A stretch of DNA of 19,552 nucleotides from Actinomycetota bacterium (GCA_027729925.1 JAQCEB010000014.1:1-19552); one strand, 5' to 3'. Positions 1-8,922 are shown, counted from the first letter of the stretch. Notes: generated from the letters alone by a model not told the origin. Made by a program: numbers and translations.

Positions 1-63
1 ATTGAAGCTAAATCTGAGAAATTATTAAAAGAACTTACAAAAAAAATTGTAGAAACAATATAG
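1..63 (+). CDS. 3' end of a probable phosphomannomutase/phosphoglucomutase (partial)
   Basis: The first 60 bases read in frame 1 as a 20-residue tail beginning IEAKSEKLL and ending in TAG at 61-63. The gene starts before the window. The tail resembles the final strand and helix of the C-terminal domain of phosphohexomutases, which commonly read V/I-E-A-K-S followed by an amphipathic helix. In actinobacteria a phosphomannomutase often lies directly upstream of an SIS-domain protein like the next gene. The identification rests on 20 residues plus context, so it is tentative. The gap to the next start codon is 8 bases, which suggests one transcript. Confidence 0.5.
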   Translation: MEAKSEKLLKELTKKIVETI

Positions 64-71
64 TATATTTT

Positions 72-1070
72 ATGAAAGATCACATATTTAACTTAGGAAA
101 TCAACTCAAAACTGAGTTAGAAGTTTCATCAAATTTTACTATCCCAAATTATGATAATTTATTAGTTGTTGGGATGGGTGGATCAGGTGTTGCCGGTGAT
201 GTTCTAAAAAATTTAATTATTGAAAACTCCAATAAAAAAGTAGAAGTTAGAAAAACTTATAATCTTCCTGTTATTGATAATCCAGAAAATTTATTTTTAC
301 TATTTATTTCATACTCTGGAAATACAGAAGAAACAATTAGCGCTCTTGAAGAAGCTATCAAGTTAGATTTAAATTGGGGCGCTATAGCTAGTGGTGGTAA
401 GCTTTTAGAACTAGCAAACGAGCATAATAAATCTTTTGTTATTGTTCCAAGTGGTCTACAGCCAAGAGCTGCTTTTGGTTTGATGACTAAAGCAGTTGTT
501 CAATTTTTATCAAATGACATTAAAGTTAATGGGAATACACTATGTAATGAAGCTGGTGATTATCTAAATAGCTTAACTTTAGGAAAAGAAAATAGTGAAA
601 TAGTTGCACTTTCAAAAAATTTAGCTAAATCTATTGGTAAAAAAACTGCTGTAATTTACGCAGGCACGCCGATAACTTATTTAGTCGCACAAAGGTGGAA
701 AACTCAAATCAATGAAAATGCTAAATCTAAATCTTTCACCGGCTATATGCCTGAAGTTCACCATAATGAAATTTTGTCATGGGAAGCAGATGTTGAGGGT
801 TCAAAAAATAACTTTATCTTAATATTTTTAAAAGATGCTAAAGATCATAAACAAGTTAAAAAAAGATATGAGTTAACAAAATCTATCTTGGGTAAAGAGG
901 TTGAAATATTAGAAGTTGAAAATATTTCCTCAGATAATTCAATTAAAGATATTTTTTATCTAACCTTAATAGGTGATTTAGTAAGTGTTTACCAAGCAGA
1001 GTTTCTTGGTATTGATCCTTACAATATAAATAAAATTGAAAGCTTAAAGAAAATGCTGAAAGGAAACTAA
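72..1070 (+). CDS. Bifunctional phosphoglucose/phosphomannose isomerase (SIS domain)
   Basis: This cytoplasmic sugar-phosphate isomerase probably interconverts fructose-6-phosphate with glucose-6-phosphate and/or mannose-6-phosphate. At 332 residues it has the length of the small SIS-type PGI/PMI family rather than classical Pgi. Visible motifs are a glycine-rich phosphate loop GMGGSGVAGD (residues 34-43), the sugar-phosphate loop SYSGNTEET (80-88), the family-typical PSGLQPRAAFG (126-136), and HHNE (230-233), which places the His/Glu expected in the active site. The ATG at 72 leaves the N-terminal strand intact; no clear Shine-Dalgarno precedes it. It abuts ahcY directly (stop 1068-1070, next ATG 1071). 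With the upstream phosphohexomutase tail it suggests supply of mannose-1-phosphate/GDP-mannose, but some actinobacterial relatives are uncharacterised, so real substrates are unproven. Confidence 0.8.
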   Translation: MKDHIFNLGNQLKTELEVSSNFTIPNYDNLLVVGMGGSGVAGDVLKNLIIENSNKKVEVRKTYNLPVIDNPENLFLLFISYSGNTEETISALEEAIKLDLNWGAIASGGKLLELANEHNKSFVIVPSGLQPRAAFGLMTKAVVQFLSNDIKVNGNTLCNEAGDYLNSLTLGKENSEIVALSKNLAKSIGKKTAVIYAGTPITYLVAQRWKTQINENAKSKSFTGYMPEVHHNEILSWEADVEGSKNNFILIFLKDAKDHKQVKKRYELTKSILGKEVEILEVENISSDNSIKDIFYLTLIGDLVSVYQAEFLGIDPYNINKIESLKKMLKGN

Positions 1071-2315
1071 ATGTCTTCAATAAAAGATTCAAAATTAGCA
1101 GAACTCGGTCTAGAAGAAGTAAGTTGGGCACATAGGCAGATGCAAGTATTGACTGAAATAAAGGAAGAATTTTCAATTTCAAAACCATTGGATGGGCTAA
1201 ATATAGGTGCTTGTATGCATGTTACTAAAGAGACAGCAAATCTTATGCTTACTTTAAAAGCTGCTGGAGCTAATGTTGCACTCTGTGCGTCAAATCCTTT
1301 ATCTACTAATGATGCCGTAGCTGCCTTTTTAGCTGAACAAGACATTGAAGTTCATGCAATTAGAGGGGTATCAAATGATGAATTTTTTCAGCATTTGAAT
1401 CGTGTTTTAGACACGAATCCAGATATTACAATGGATGATGGAGCAGATTTGGTTACCCTTTTACATACAGACCGAATGGATATTTCAATTCTTGGATCAA
1501 TGGAGGAAACAACTACAGGTGTTATAAGACTCAAATCTATGGAAAAAAATAATAAACTTCGATTTCCTGTTGTAGCTGTAAACGATTCGGATACAAAACA
1601 TTTATTTGATAATCGTTTTGGAACAGGTCAAAGCTCTATGGACGGTGTAGTGAGAGCAACCGATTTATTAATTGCTGGATTAAATGTTGTTGTGTTTGGA
1701 TTTGGTGATTGTGGTAAAGGCGTCGCGGAACGTGCATACGGCATGGGGGCAAAAGTAACAGTAGTTGAGCCGGATAGTGTTAGAGCTTTAGAAGCCATGA
1801 TGCATGGATATGAAGTAAAAAATAGCTTAAGTGCTGCGAAAATTGCAGATGTTATTATTACGGTTACCGGTAATCGTCATGTATTAGATAAAACTCATTT
1901 CGATGCTATGAAAGATGGTGTTGTATTAGCTAATGCTGGACATTTTGATGTTGAAATCAACTTAGTTGAATTAAGAAAAAATTCAAAAAATGTAAAGCGT
2001 ATTAGAGAACATGTGGATAGTTATCAATACGGAGATAAGGAAATTCTTATTTTAGGAGAAGGAAGGTTAGTAAATCTTACTGTTGCAACCGGACACCCAG
2101 CGTCTGTTATGGATATGTCATTTGCAAATCAAGCATTAGCTGCTGAATGGATAAAAAACAATAATGGAAAGCTTGAAAATAAAGTTTATACCTTACCAAA
2201 AGCTGTTGATCAAAAAATTGCAGCAACAAAACTAAAACTAATGGGTGGAGAATTAGAGGTACTTACAAGTGATCAAGTTACCTATCTTGACTCTTGGGAG
2301 TTTGGTACTAGCTAA
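1071..2315 (+). CDS. ahcY: S-adenosylhomocysteine hydrolase, archaeal/Thermotoga-type
   Basis: This enzyme cleaves S-adenosylhomocysteine to adenosine and homocysteine, relieving product inhibition of methyltransferases; it is cytosolic and uses bound NAD. The protein has 414 residues. Visible motifs are the substrate-binding CMHVTKET (48-55, with T52 and E54), MDDG (121-124), VNDSDTKHLFDNR with catalytic K176 and D180, the NAD loop GFGDCGKG (210-217), and GHPASVMDMSFANQALAAEW near the C-terminus. It lacks the roughly 40-residue insertion and the KPDHYRY-type tail of the common bacterial and eukaryotic form, ending instead in a YLDSWEFGT-like tail as in archaeal and Thermotoga enzymes. T52/E54 argue for adenosine rather than inosine specificity. 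AGGA at 1061-1064 is a plausible ribosome binding site 6 bases before the ATG. The stop is 2 bases before the secA start. Confidence 0.93.
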   Translation: MSSIKDSKLAELGLEEVSWAHRQMQVLTEIKEEFSISKPLDGLNIGACMHVTKETANLMLTLKAAGANVALCASNPLSTNDAVAAFLAEQDIEVHAIRGVSNDEFFQHLNRVLDTNPDITMDDGADLVTLLHTDRMDISILGSMEETTTGVIRLKSMEKNNKLRFPVVAVNDSDTKHLFDNRFGTGQSSMDGVVRATDLLIAGLNVVVFGFGDCGKGVAERAYGMGAKVTVVEPDSVRALEAMMHGYEVKNSLSAAKIADVIITVTGNRHVLDKTHFDAMKDGVVLANAGHFDVEINLVELRKNSKNVKRIREHVDSYQYGDKEILILGEGRLVNLTVATGHPASVMDMSFANQALAAEWIKNNNGKLENKVYTLPKAVDQKIAATKLKLMGGELEVLTSDQVTYLDSWEFGTS

Positions 2316-2317
2316 AT

Positions 2318-4894
2318 TTGAATTTATTTAAAAAAGTTCTATCAGCAGGAAGTGGAAAGTTCTTAAATGAACTTAACAAAATTGTTGATGCTATAAATCA
2401 AAAAGAGCAAGAATATTCTAAATTAAGTGATTTAGAAGTTAAACAAAATTTCCAAGATCTAAAAGAAAAGATAAATGGTGATCCTAAAAATATTGAAGTA
2501 GAAGCTTTTGCTTATGTTAGGGAAGCGTCAAAACGAACACTTGGTCAGAGACACTATGATGTTCAATTGTTCGGTGGTTTAGTTCTTTTGAGAAACAAAA
2601 TTGCTGAAATGAAAACAGGCGAAGGTAAAACATTAGTTTCCACATTACCCATCTCATTAATGGCTTTATTCAGTAAAGGCGTTCATGTCGTAACAGTAAA
2701 TGAATATTTAGCTAAAAGAGACGCTGAATGGATGGCTCCCATATACAATTTCTTAGGATTAGAGGTTGGTTTGATCTATTCAAATCAAGACTATGAAGAA
2801 AAAAGAATGGCATATAAAAAAGACATAACTTATGGAACAAATAATGAATTTGGTTTTGATTACCTAAGAGATAATATGGCAGTTTCAAAAGAGCAACTTG
2901 TTCAGGGAGAATTATTTTATAGTGTTATTGATGAAGTAGATTCAATTTTAGTTGATGAAGCAAGAACCCCATTAATTATATCTGGTAAAGTCGGAGATTC
3001 GACCAAATGGTATACCGAATTTTCAAAAATTGTAAAAAGTATGCAAAAAGACATTCATTATGAAGTAGATGAGGCAAAAAAACAAGTACACCCGACTGAA
3101 GTAGGTGTTGAATATGTGGAATCAAGATTAGGAATAAATAATTTATATGAAGATACTCAAACTAATTTTATTCACTATCTAACAGCTTCGTTAAGAGCTA
3201 AATCGCTGTTTCAAAAAGATGTTGATTATATTATTTCAGATGGCCAAGTAAAAATTGTAGATGAATTTACTGGGAGAGTTTTAGATGGTAGAAGATATTC
3301 TGATGGTTTGCACCAGGCTTTGGAAGCAAAAGAAAATGTAAGAATTCAAGATGAAAATCAAACTTTGGCATCAATTACATATCAAAACTACTTTAGGATG
3401 TATGAAAATCTTTCAGGAATGACAGGTACTGCAAAAACTGAAGAAGAAGAATTAATTCAAATTTATAACTTAGAGCCAATTGAAATTCCAACCAACTTAC
3501 CAATTCAACGAAAAGATCAGCAAGATGCTGTTTATAAGACTAAAGAAGCAAAGCTAAAAGCGGTAGTTGAAGATATTAAACAAAGGCACGAAAATGGACA
3601 ACCGGTACTTTTGGGTACGGTTTCAGTTGAAGCTTCCGAAGAGATTTCAAAAAAATTAACATCAAAAGGAATAAAACATAGTGTATTAAATGCAAAAAAA
3701 CATGAACAAGAAGCCGGCATTATTGCACAAGCTGGAAGAGTTGGTGCAGTTACTGTTGCTACAAATATGGCTGGCCGTGGAGTGGATATCAAACTAGGTG
3801 GAAATGCAGAGGAGATGGCGTTACAAGCTCAAATAATCGAAAATAAGTTAGAAGATGTAAACTTTTATTTTGATAAATTAAAGCAATTACAACCACAAGT
3901 TGTTGAAGAAAGAAAGAAAGTGTTAGAGTTAGGTGGTCTTTATGTTCTTGGAACAGAAAGACATGAATCGAGAAGAATTGACAACCAGCTAAGAGGACGT
4001 TCAGGCAGACAAGGAGATCCTGGAGAATCAAGATTTTATATTTCACTACAAGATGATTTAATGCGCCGATTTCAGGGTGAGAGAATTGAAGCAATTATGA
4101 ATAAATTAAATCTTCCTGATGAAGAGAGAATAGAACAGTCGATGGTAACTAAGAGTATTGAAAGAGCCCAAGCGCAAGTTGAATCACTAAATTTTGAAAT
4201 CAGAAAAAATGTATTAAAGTTTGACCAAGTTTTAAACCAACAAAGAGAAGTAATTTATAAATGGAGAAGACAACTTTTAAAATCTGATTCCATTGAAAAA
4301 TTGATTACTGATTGGCTAGAAGATGTCATTGCAGTTATTGATAACAACATTTCTGAAAGTAAGAAAAATTATAAGTCTTTGGAAGAATTCTCTGAGAATG
4401 TTGAAATAGAATTAAGCGAAATATTAAGTGATCCAGTTAAAAAGAAAATTTTAAGAGGTGTTTCAATAAATGATAGTTTAAATGTTAATACTTTATTAAT
4501 TGATTTATTTAATGAAAACAAAATTCAAGATACAGACAACTTTTGGAGACTTGCAAGGGGTTCAGCTTTATCTTTTATAGATCAAGCTTGGAAAGATCAT
4601 CTTGCTGAAATGGATTATTTAAGATCTGGTATAGGATTGAGAGCAATGGGTCAGAGAGACCCCTTAGTTGAATATCAAAATGAAGGCTATTCATTATTTG
4701 AAGATTTAATATCAAACGTTAAATATTCAGTCATGAGATTACTTTTAAATTTTGATAAGTCTTCGTTTGTTGATAACTCCAAAAATAATGAAAAAATAAA
4801 AATTGAAACAATTAAGAACGATAAAACTAAAATAGGAAGAAATGACCCTTGTCCATGCGGATCGGGCCAAAAGTATAAAAAATGTCACGGATAA
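2318..4894 (+). CDS. secA: Preprotein translocase ATPase SecA
   Basis: SecA is the motor that pushes unfolded secretory proteins through SecYEG, moving between cytosol and membrane. The 858-residue product carries the N-terminal LFKKVLSAGSGK opening, Walker A MKTGEGKTL (98-106), the DEVD Walker B, the VDEARTPL segment, the preprotein cross-linking region, ATNMAGRGVDIKLGG and GRSGRQGDPG helicase motifs, and a C-terminal SEC-C zinc motif (C845, C847, C856, H857) that binds SecB or ribosomes in other bacteria. The start is TTG at 2318, just 2 bases after ahcY's stop; it gives the family-typical N-terminus and has no clear Shine-Dalgarno, so translation is probably coupled to ahcY. It looks like the housekeeping SecA1. 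prfB begins 3 bases after its stop. Confidence 0.97.
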   Translation: MNLFKKVLSAGSGKFLNELNKIVDAINQKEQEYSKLSDLEVKQNFQDLKEKINGDPKNIEVEAFAYVREASKRTLGQRHYDVQLFGGLVLLRNKIAEMKTGEGKTLVSTLPISLMALFSKGVHVVTVNEYLAKRDAEWMAPIYNFLGLEVGLIYSNQDYEEKRMAYKKDITYGTNNEFGFDYLRDNMAVSKEQLVQGELFYSVIDEVDSILVDEARTPLIISGKVGDSTKWYTEFSKIVKSMQKDIHYEVDEAKKQVHPTEVGVEYVESRLGINNLYEDTQTNFIHYLTASLRAKSLFQKDVDYIISDGQVKIVDEFTGRVLDGRRYSDGLHQALEAKENVRIQDENQTLASITYQNYFRMYENLSGMTGTAKTEEEELIQIYNLEPIEIPTNLPIQRKDQQDAVYKTKEAKLKAVVEDIKQRHENGQPVLLGTVSVEASEEISKKLTSKGIKHSVLNAKKHEQEAGIIAQAGRVGAVTVATNMAGRGVDIKLGGNAEEMALQAQIIENKLEDVNFYFDKLKQLQPQVVEERKKVLELGGLYVLGTERHESRRIDNQLRGRSGRQGDPGESRFYISLQDDLMRRFQGERIEAIMNKLNLPDEERIEQSMVTKSIERAQAQVESLNFEIRKNVLKFDQVLNQQREVIYKWRRQLLKSDSIEKLITDWLEDVIAVIDNNISESKKNYKSLEEFSENVEIELSEILSDPVKKKILRGVSINDSLNVNTLLIDLFNENKIQDTDNFWRLARGSALSFIDQAWKDHLAEMDYLRSGIGLRAMGQRDPLVEYQNEGYSLFEDLISNVKYSVMRLLLNFDKSSFVDNSKNNEKIKIETIKNDKTKIGRNDPCPCGSGQKYKKCHG

Positions 4895-4897
4895 AAA

Positions 4898-6002
4898 ATG
4901 TATAAAGAGTTAGTTGAGAAAGTAAAAATTTTGATTAACAGATTAACTTCAGCCAAGGAGTATCTTTGACTTTGAAAATAAAAAAAATCAACTTATAGAT
5001 CTTAAAAAAGATATAAACAGTCCAGGTTTTTGGAATAATGCAAATTATGCTCAAAAGGTTTCAATTCAAGCTTCAGAATTAGATAAAATCATAGTCTCTT
5101 TGACTGGTTTGGAAACTGACTTAAATGAATATTTAGAACTTTTAGAAATTTCCAATGAAGATAATTCTGACTTAATTGATTTTGGTGATGAATTAAAAGT
5201 ATTAGAAGCTAGATTGGAAGATTTAGAAGATGAATCTCTTTATATTGGAGAGTTTGATGTAAACAACGCAGTACTCACAATCAATGCTGGTGCTGGAGGT
5301 GTAGATGCTCATGATTGGGCGGAAATGCTTCTAAGAATGTATTCAAGATATTTACAATCAAGTGATTATAAATTTGAAATTGAAGAGATTTCTCAAGGCG
5401 AGGAAGCAGGTATAAAGTCAGCGTCTATAAGAATTGAAGGATACCGAGCATATGCAAATTTTGAAAGTGAAAGGGGAGTTCATAGGTTAGTAAGAATTAG
5501 CCCTTTTGATAGTAACAAAAGACGTCACACCAGTTTTGCTGGAGTAGATGTCGTACCACTAATTGAACAAACTGAAGAAATCCAAATCCAAGAAGATGAA
5601 CTTAGAGTTGATGTTTATAGATCATCTGGTGCTGGTGGACAACATGTTAACACAACAGATTCTGCAGTTAGGCTTACTCATCTACCAACAGGATTAGTTG
5701 TTGCATGTCAGGCTGAAAGATCACAATTACAAAATAAATTAAGAGCACTAGAACTTTTAAAAACTAAGTTGTTGTTAAAAAAGCGAGATGATGAAATAAA
5801 AAAACTAAATGACATAAGAGGTGAGCAGCATGAAGCTGGTTGGGGTAGGCAAATAAGATCTTATGTACTTCAACCTTATCAACTTGTAAAAGATGCAAGA
5901 ACTAATATAGAAATTGGAAATGTTCAAAATGTTCTAGATGGAGAAATTAACATATTTATTAAAGAGTATCTAAAATGGCGTAGACAGGGATTAAATGATT
6001 AA
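4898..6002 (+). CDS. prfB: Peptide chain release factor 2, with programmed +1 frameshift
   Basis: RF2 recognises UAA and UGA in the ribosomal A site and triggers peptide release. The gene starts at ATG 4898, reads 23 codons and meets TGA at 4967-4969. A +1 slip on CTT-T continues at GAC 4968 and runs open to TAA 6000-6002. The joined product is 367 residues, against 365 in E. coli. The joined segment reads KEYL then DFENKKNQLIDL and SPGFWNN, matching the conserved RF2 N-terminus (YLDF...W). The anticodon-like SPF falls at 201-203 and the catalytic GGQ at 246-248. A naive call beginning at TTG 5100 would lose 67 residues. It follows secA by 3 bases and overlaps ftsE by 8 bases. The frameshift makes its expression depend on RF2 activity, the classic autoregulation. 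Confidence 0.95.
4955..4970 (+). promoter_or_regulatory. RF2 programmed +1 frameshift signal
   Basis: The mRNA carries a Shine-Dalgarno-like AAGGAG (4955-4960), then TAT, then the slippery CTT followed by the in-frame stop TGA and C (CTTTGAC, 4964-4970). The order and the 3-base spacing match the E. coli prfB site (AGGGGG-TAT-CTT-TGA-C). When RF2 is scarce the ribosome pauses at UGA and slips forward one base so that CTT's tRNA re-pairs with TTT; when RF2 is plentiful it terminates. TGA followed by C is a weak termination context, also as in E. coli. Confidence 0.95.
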
Positions 6003-6678
6003 ATTAAACAATGTTTCATTGGTATTTCAAGGCGGCAGTGTTGCCCTCTCTAATATCACGACCACAATAAATGACTCTGAGTTTATATACCTAGTAGGGC
6101 ACTCTGGAAGCGGAAAATCTTCATTATTGAAAGTACTGTATAAAGAGTTTGAAGCTACTAAAGGTGAAATTGAAGTAGCAGGTTTAGATGTAATTGAATT
6201 ACCTAAATGGAAATTGCCATTATTACGCAGAAAACTTGGTATTGTAACTCAAGAACCTCAATTATTGGAAAATAGAACTGCTTTTGAAAATATTGCTTTT
6301 GCACTAGAAGTAATGGGTGCTGATAATCAAGAAATTGATGCTAAAACTAATACGTTACTTGAACTTGTTGATATTGTAGAAAACGCTTATAAATATCCAA
6401 ATCAACTTTCAGGTGGTGAGCAAACTAGAGTAAGCATAGCTAGAGCTTTAGCAAATAACCCAATGATTTTACTTTGTGACGAACCAACAGGAAATTTAGA
6501 TCCTGATTTAAGTATTCAAATTGTATCTCTTCTAGAAAAAATTAATCGTGCAGGAACGACTGTAATTATGGCAACACACGATTCTTCAATTGTTAATAGA
6601 AGAAAAAAAAGAGTTTTAGAGCTTTCTAATGGAAAATTGATTAGAGATGAACTAGAAGGAAGCTATATTACAAATTAA
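5995..6678 (+). CDS. ftsE: Cell division ATP-binding protein FtsE
   Basis: FtsE is the cytosolic ATPase of the FtsEX complex, which sits at the division septum and uses ATP hydrolysis to switch on peptidoglycan hydrolases outside the membrane. The 227-residue protein has Walker A GHSGSGKS (35-42), the signature LSGGEQ (138-143), Walker B MILLCDEPTGNLDP (D162, E163) and switch histidine H195. Its ATG lies 8 bases inside prfB and ftsX begins 2 bases after its stop. Pairing with a four-helix FtsX and an M23 peptidase separates it from other MacB/LolD-like ATPases. Confidence 0.93.
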   Translation: MIKLNNVSLVFQGGSVALSNITTTINDSEFIYLVGHSGSGKSSLLKVLYKEFEATKGEIEVAGLDVIELPKWKLPLLRRKLGIVTQEPQLLENRTAFENIAFALEVMGADNQEIDAKTNTLLELVDIVENAYKYPNQLSGGEQTRVSIARALANNPMILLCDEPTGNLDPDLSIQIVSLLEKINRAGTTVIMATHDSSIVNRRKKRVLELSNGKLIRDELEGSYITN

Positions 6679-6680
6679 TT

Positions 6681-7556
6681 ATGAACAAACTAACTTATGT
6701 AGCAAAAAACGCAATGCTCAATATGAGACGCTCACCTTTAATTGTCTTTGCCACAATCATAGCTGTTCTTGTTTCGAGCTTCCTAGTCTTTACGACGTTA
6801 TCAGCAAGATCAATTGTAGAAAATAATACAATTCGTTGGCAAAATGGTGTTCATGTTGTTGTCTTTCTTGATGACAGGGTAACCACTACTGCACACAAGC
6901 AACTACAAGAGTCTCTTGAATCATATCCGGAAGTAAGAACTGTAGACTATTTTACAAAAGCTGAAGCTGCAGAAGAATTTAAAGCTTTATTTAATGATCA
7001 ACCGGAGCTTTTATCAGAAGTTGATTTTGCTATTTTACCTTCATCTCTTAGGGTAAATTTAAATAACCCATCTGACTATCAGCTAATTTTAGAAAGAATG
7101 GATGGCAATCCAGCAGTTAAAGAAATTAGAACTTCTGGTGAAGCTATTGAGAGACTTCTTAATCTGACTAATACGTTAGTAGTTTCAGCTACCTCTTTTG
7201 CTTTTCTAATTGGATTTGCTGCGTTTATTCTTATTGTAAATACTTTAAGACTTGCAGCCTATTCGAAGAAAAAAGAAATAAAAATAATGAGGTTAGTGGG
7301 AGCTTCTGCAACATATATAAGGCTACCTTTCATATTCGAAGCAGTTTTCGAGTCTTTAATTGGCACTAGCATTGCTGTTGGGTTAGGTTGGGCATTGATT
7401 GAATACTCGAAAGGTTCAATTGTTTCAGATAGTATTTTTGATATTACTATTTCAGATAATTATTTAATATATCTAACTCTTTTATTATTATTGTCATCAT
7501 TAATTTTTGGTTTGATAGCTTCATTTGTAGGTATTAGAAAAGTAATAAATGATTAA
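6681..7556 (+). CDS. ftsX: Cell division membrane protein FtsX
   Basis: FtsX is the membrane half of FtsEX. It relays ATP hydrolysis by FtsE to an extracytoplasmic peptidoglycan hydrolase through its large outer loop. The 291 residues predict four membrane segments (about 20-41, 166-190, 213-239 and 259-285). The outer domain spans about 42-165 and contains the family-typical VVFLDD and SLRVNL stretches. LAAYSKKKEIKIMRLVGAS after segment 2 is the usual cytoplasmic coupling region of the family. It follows ftsE by 2 bases and overlaps the next gene by 8 bases, whose coiled-coil product is the probable partner of the outer loop. Confidence 0.93.
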   Translation: MNKLTYVAKNAMLNMRRSPLIVFATIIAVLVSSFLVFTTLSARSIVENNTIRWQNGVHVVVFLDDRVTTTAHKQLQESLESYPEVRTVDYFTKAEAAEEFKALFNDQPELLSEVDFAILPSSLRVNLNNPSDYQLILERMDGNPAVKEIRTSGEAIERLLNLTNTLVVSATSFAFLIGFAAFILIVNTLRLAAYSKKKEIKIMRLVGASATYIRLPFIFEAVFESLIGTSIAVGLGWALIEYSKGSIVSDSIFDITISDNYLIYLTLLLLLSSLIFGLIASFVGIRKVIND

Positions 7557-8922
7557 AAAAATAACAATCGCTACTTTAATGCTCACAGTTGTTGCTATGA
7601 CAATTTTTCCTACCTCAGTTACAGCAATTACTGCTGAAGAAAGATTAATTGAGGTAGAACGTCAGCTCCAAGCTATAGCTGAACAAATTAGTAAATATGA
7701 AGGTGAAAAAACTGATTTAGAAAAAGCAATAATACAAAATGATAAAGATTTAAATCAGGTTAATAAAGAACTCGCAGAAGTCCAAAGTAGATTAAATGCA
7801 GCTCAGAAAGCACTTGAAGATGCTTTAGCAAACTATGAAAATTCTTTAGATAATCTTGCAGCAGTTCAGCAAGTAATTGTAGAAGAACAAATTAAACTTG
7901 GAAAAATAAAAAACGAAATAACAAATGTTTCAGATGAGTTGTTTGAAACCCAAAAAGAACTAGTCATAGCAGATGAAAAATTGCAGGAACAGGCAGTAAG
8001 TTTATATATCAATGGTGTAATGAGTCCAACGACGGCTTTATTTGTCGATTTGGATAATCTCTCAAGTTTTTTAGTAGCTCTTGGTTATGTCTCCACTGTA
8101 GTTGATTCAGCATATGTAATAGTTGAGCAGTTAAATGCATTACAAAATTTAGCTTCAACTCAAACTATATTTTTAACTCAAAGAGAAGAAGAGAGAGAAG
8201 AAATCGTATCAAATTTGCAAAATGAAGAAGAAAAAAGAAATCAGATTTCAATAAAAGCTGAAGATTATGCAGATGAAATTGAAATTCAAAAACAAGCCGT
8301 AGAGAGAGAAAAACTTCAAGTCGAAAATAAAAAAGCACAGGTTTTAAAAGCTAGACAAAATGCTCAAAATTTATTAAACCAAGCCAATAAAGAGCTTGAA
8401 AAACTTGATAAAGAACATGCTGATCTAGAAAAACTTGAAGATGCTATCCAAGCAGACATAGATCGATTAAGTCGGCTAGGTGGTGTAGCACCAAATCAGT
8501 TATCTTGGCCAGTATCTACAGGTTATGTTTCGAGTGGTTATAAATGGAGAAGGTTAGGAGGTTCTACGAGTTTTCATGGTGCTATTGATATTGCAGCAAG
8601 TAGAGGTACGCCAATTAAAGCAGCAGCTGGTGGAGTAGTAATCCTTGCAAGATATTATGGTTTAGCTGGAAACACAGTATTTATTGATCATGGGGGTGGA
8701 ATGACAACACTCTATTTTCATATGGATAAAATTCAAGTTAATGTTGGTCAGACTGTTATAACAGGTGATCAAATCGGCACTGTTGGTAATACTGGAAGGT
8801 CAACTGGCCCCCATTTGCATTTTGAAGTTAGACTGAAAAATCCATCATCTTCAGGATGTTCACTTCCATATCTCGATCCAACATCTAGAGGTAGAGTTAA
8901 CCCATACTGCTTTTTAAATTAA
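7549..8922 (+). CDS. Secreted coiled-coil M23 (LytM) peptidoglycan hydrolase, probable FtsEX partner
   Basis: This 457-residue exported protein has a signal peptide (about 1-26, hydrophobic core then VTA), a long coiled coil (about 30-150 and 205-310) broken by a hydrophobic segment (about 150-200), and a C-terminal M23 domain (about 319-430). The LytM zinc and catalytic residues look intact: HGAID (H343, D347), H391, and HLH (H422, H424). It should therefore be an active endopeptidase, unlike EnvC, which has lost these residues and only activates amidases. The layout, including the hydrophobic break, resembles PcsB and RipC, which are controlled by FtsX but carry other catalytic domains. Overlap with ftsX (8 bases) and smpB (1 base) supports one operon. 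It probably cuts septal peptidoglycan under FtsEX control; this is inference from family and context. Confidence 0.88.
   Translation: MIKKITIATLMLTVVAMTIFPTSVTAITAEERLIEVERQLQAIAEQISKYEGEKTDLEKAIIQNDKDLNQVNKELAEVQSRLNAAQKALEDALANYENSLDNLAAVQQVIVEEQIKLGKIKNEITNVSDELFETQKELVIADEKLQEQAVSLYINGVMSPTTALFVDLDNLSSFLVALGYVSTVVDSAYVIVEQLNALQNLASTQTIFLTQREEEREEIVSNLQNEEEKRNQISIKAEDYADEIEIQKQAVEREKLQVENKKAQVLKARQNAQNLLNQANKELEKLDKEHADLEKLEDAIQADIDRLSRLGGVAPNQLSWPVSTGYVSSGYKWRRLGGSTSFHGAIDIAASRGTPIKAAAGGVVILARYYGLAGNTVFIDHGGGMTTLYFHMDKIQVNVGQTVITGDQIGTVGNTGRSTGPHLHFEVRLKNPSSSGCSLPYLDPTSRGRVNPYCFLN

Noticed and set aside
943..1345. Minus-strand open frames inside the isomerase and ahcY genes
   Set aside because: They have low-complexity, Leu/Ser-rich translations with no motifs and lie opposite strongly conserved coding sequence.
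3532..4094. Minus-strand open frames inside secA
   Set aside because: They are antisense to conserved SecA helicase motifs and have no recognisable domain.
5100..6002. prfB starting at TTG 5100 (300 residues)
   Set aside because: The upstream frames joined at CTT-TGA-C give the conserved RF2 N-terminus and normal length; TTG 5100 is an internal codon.
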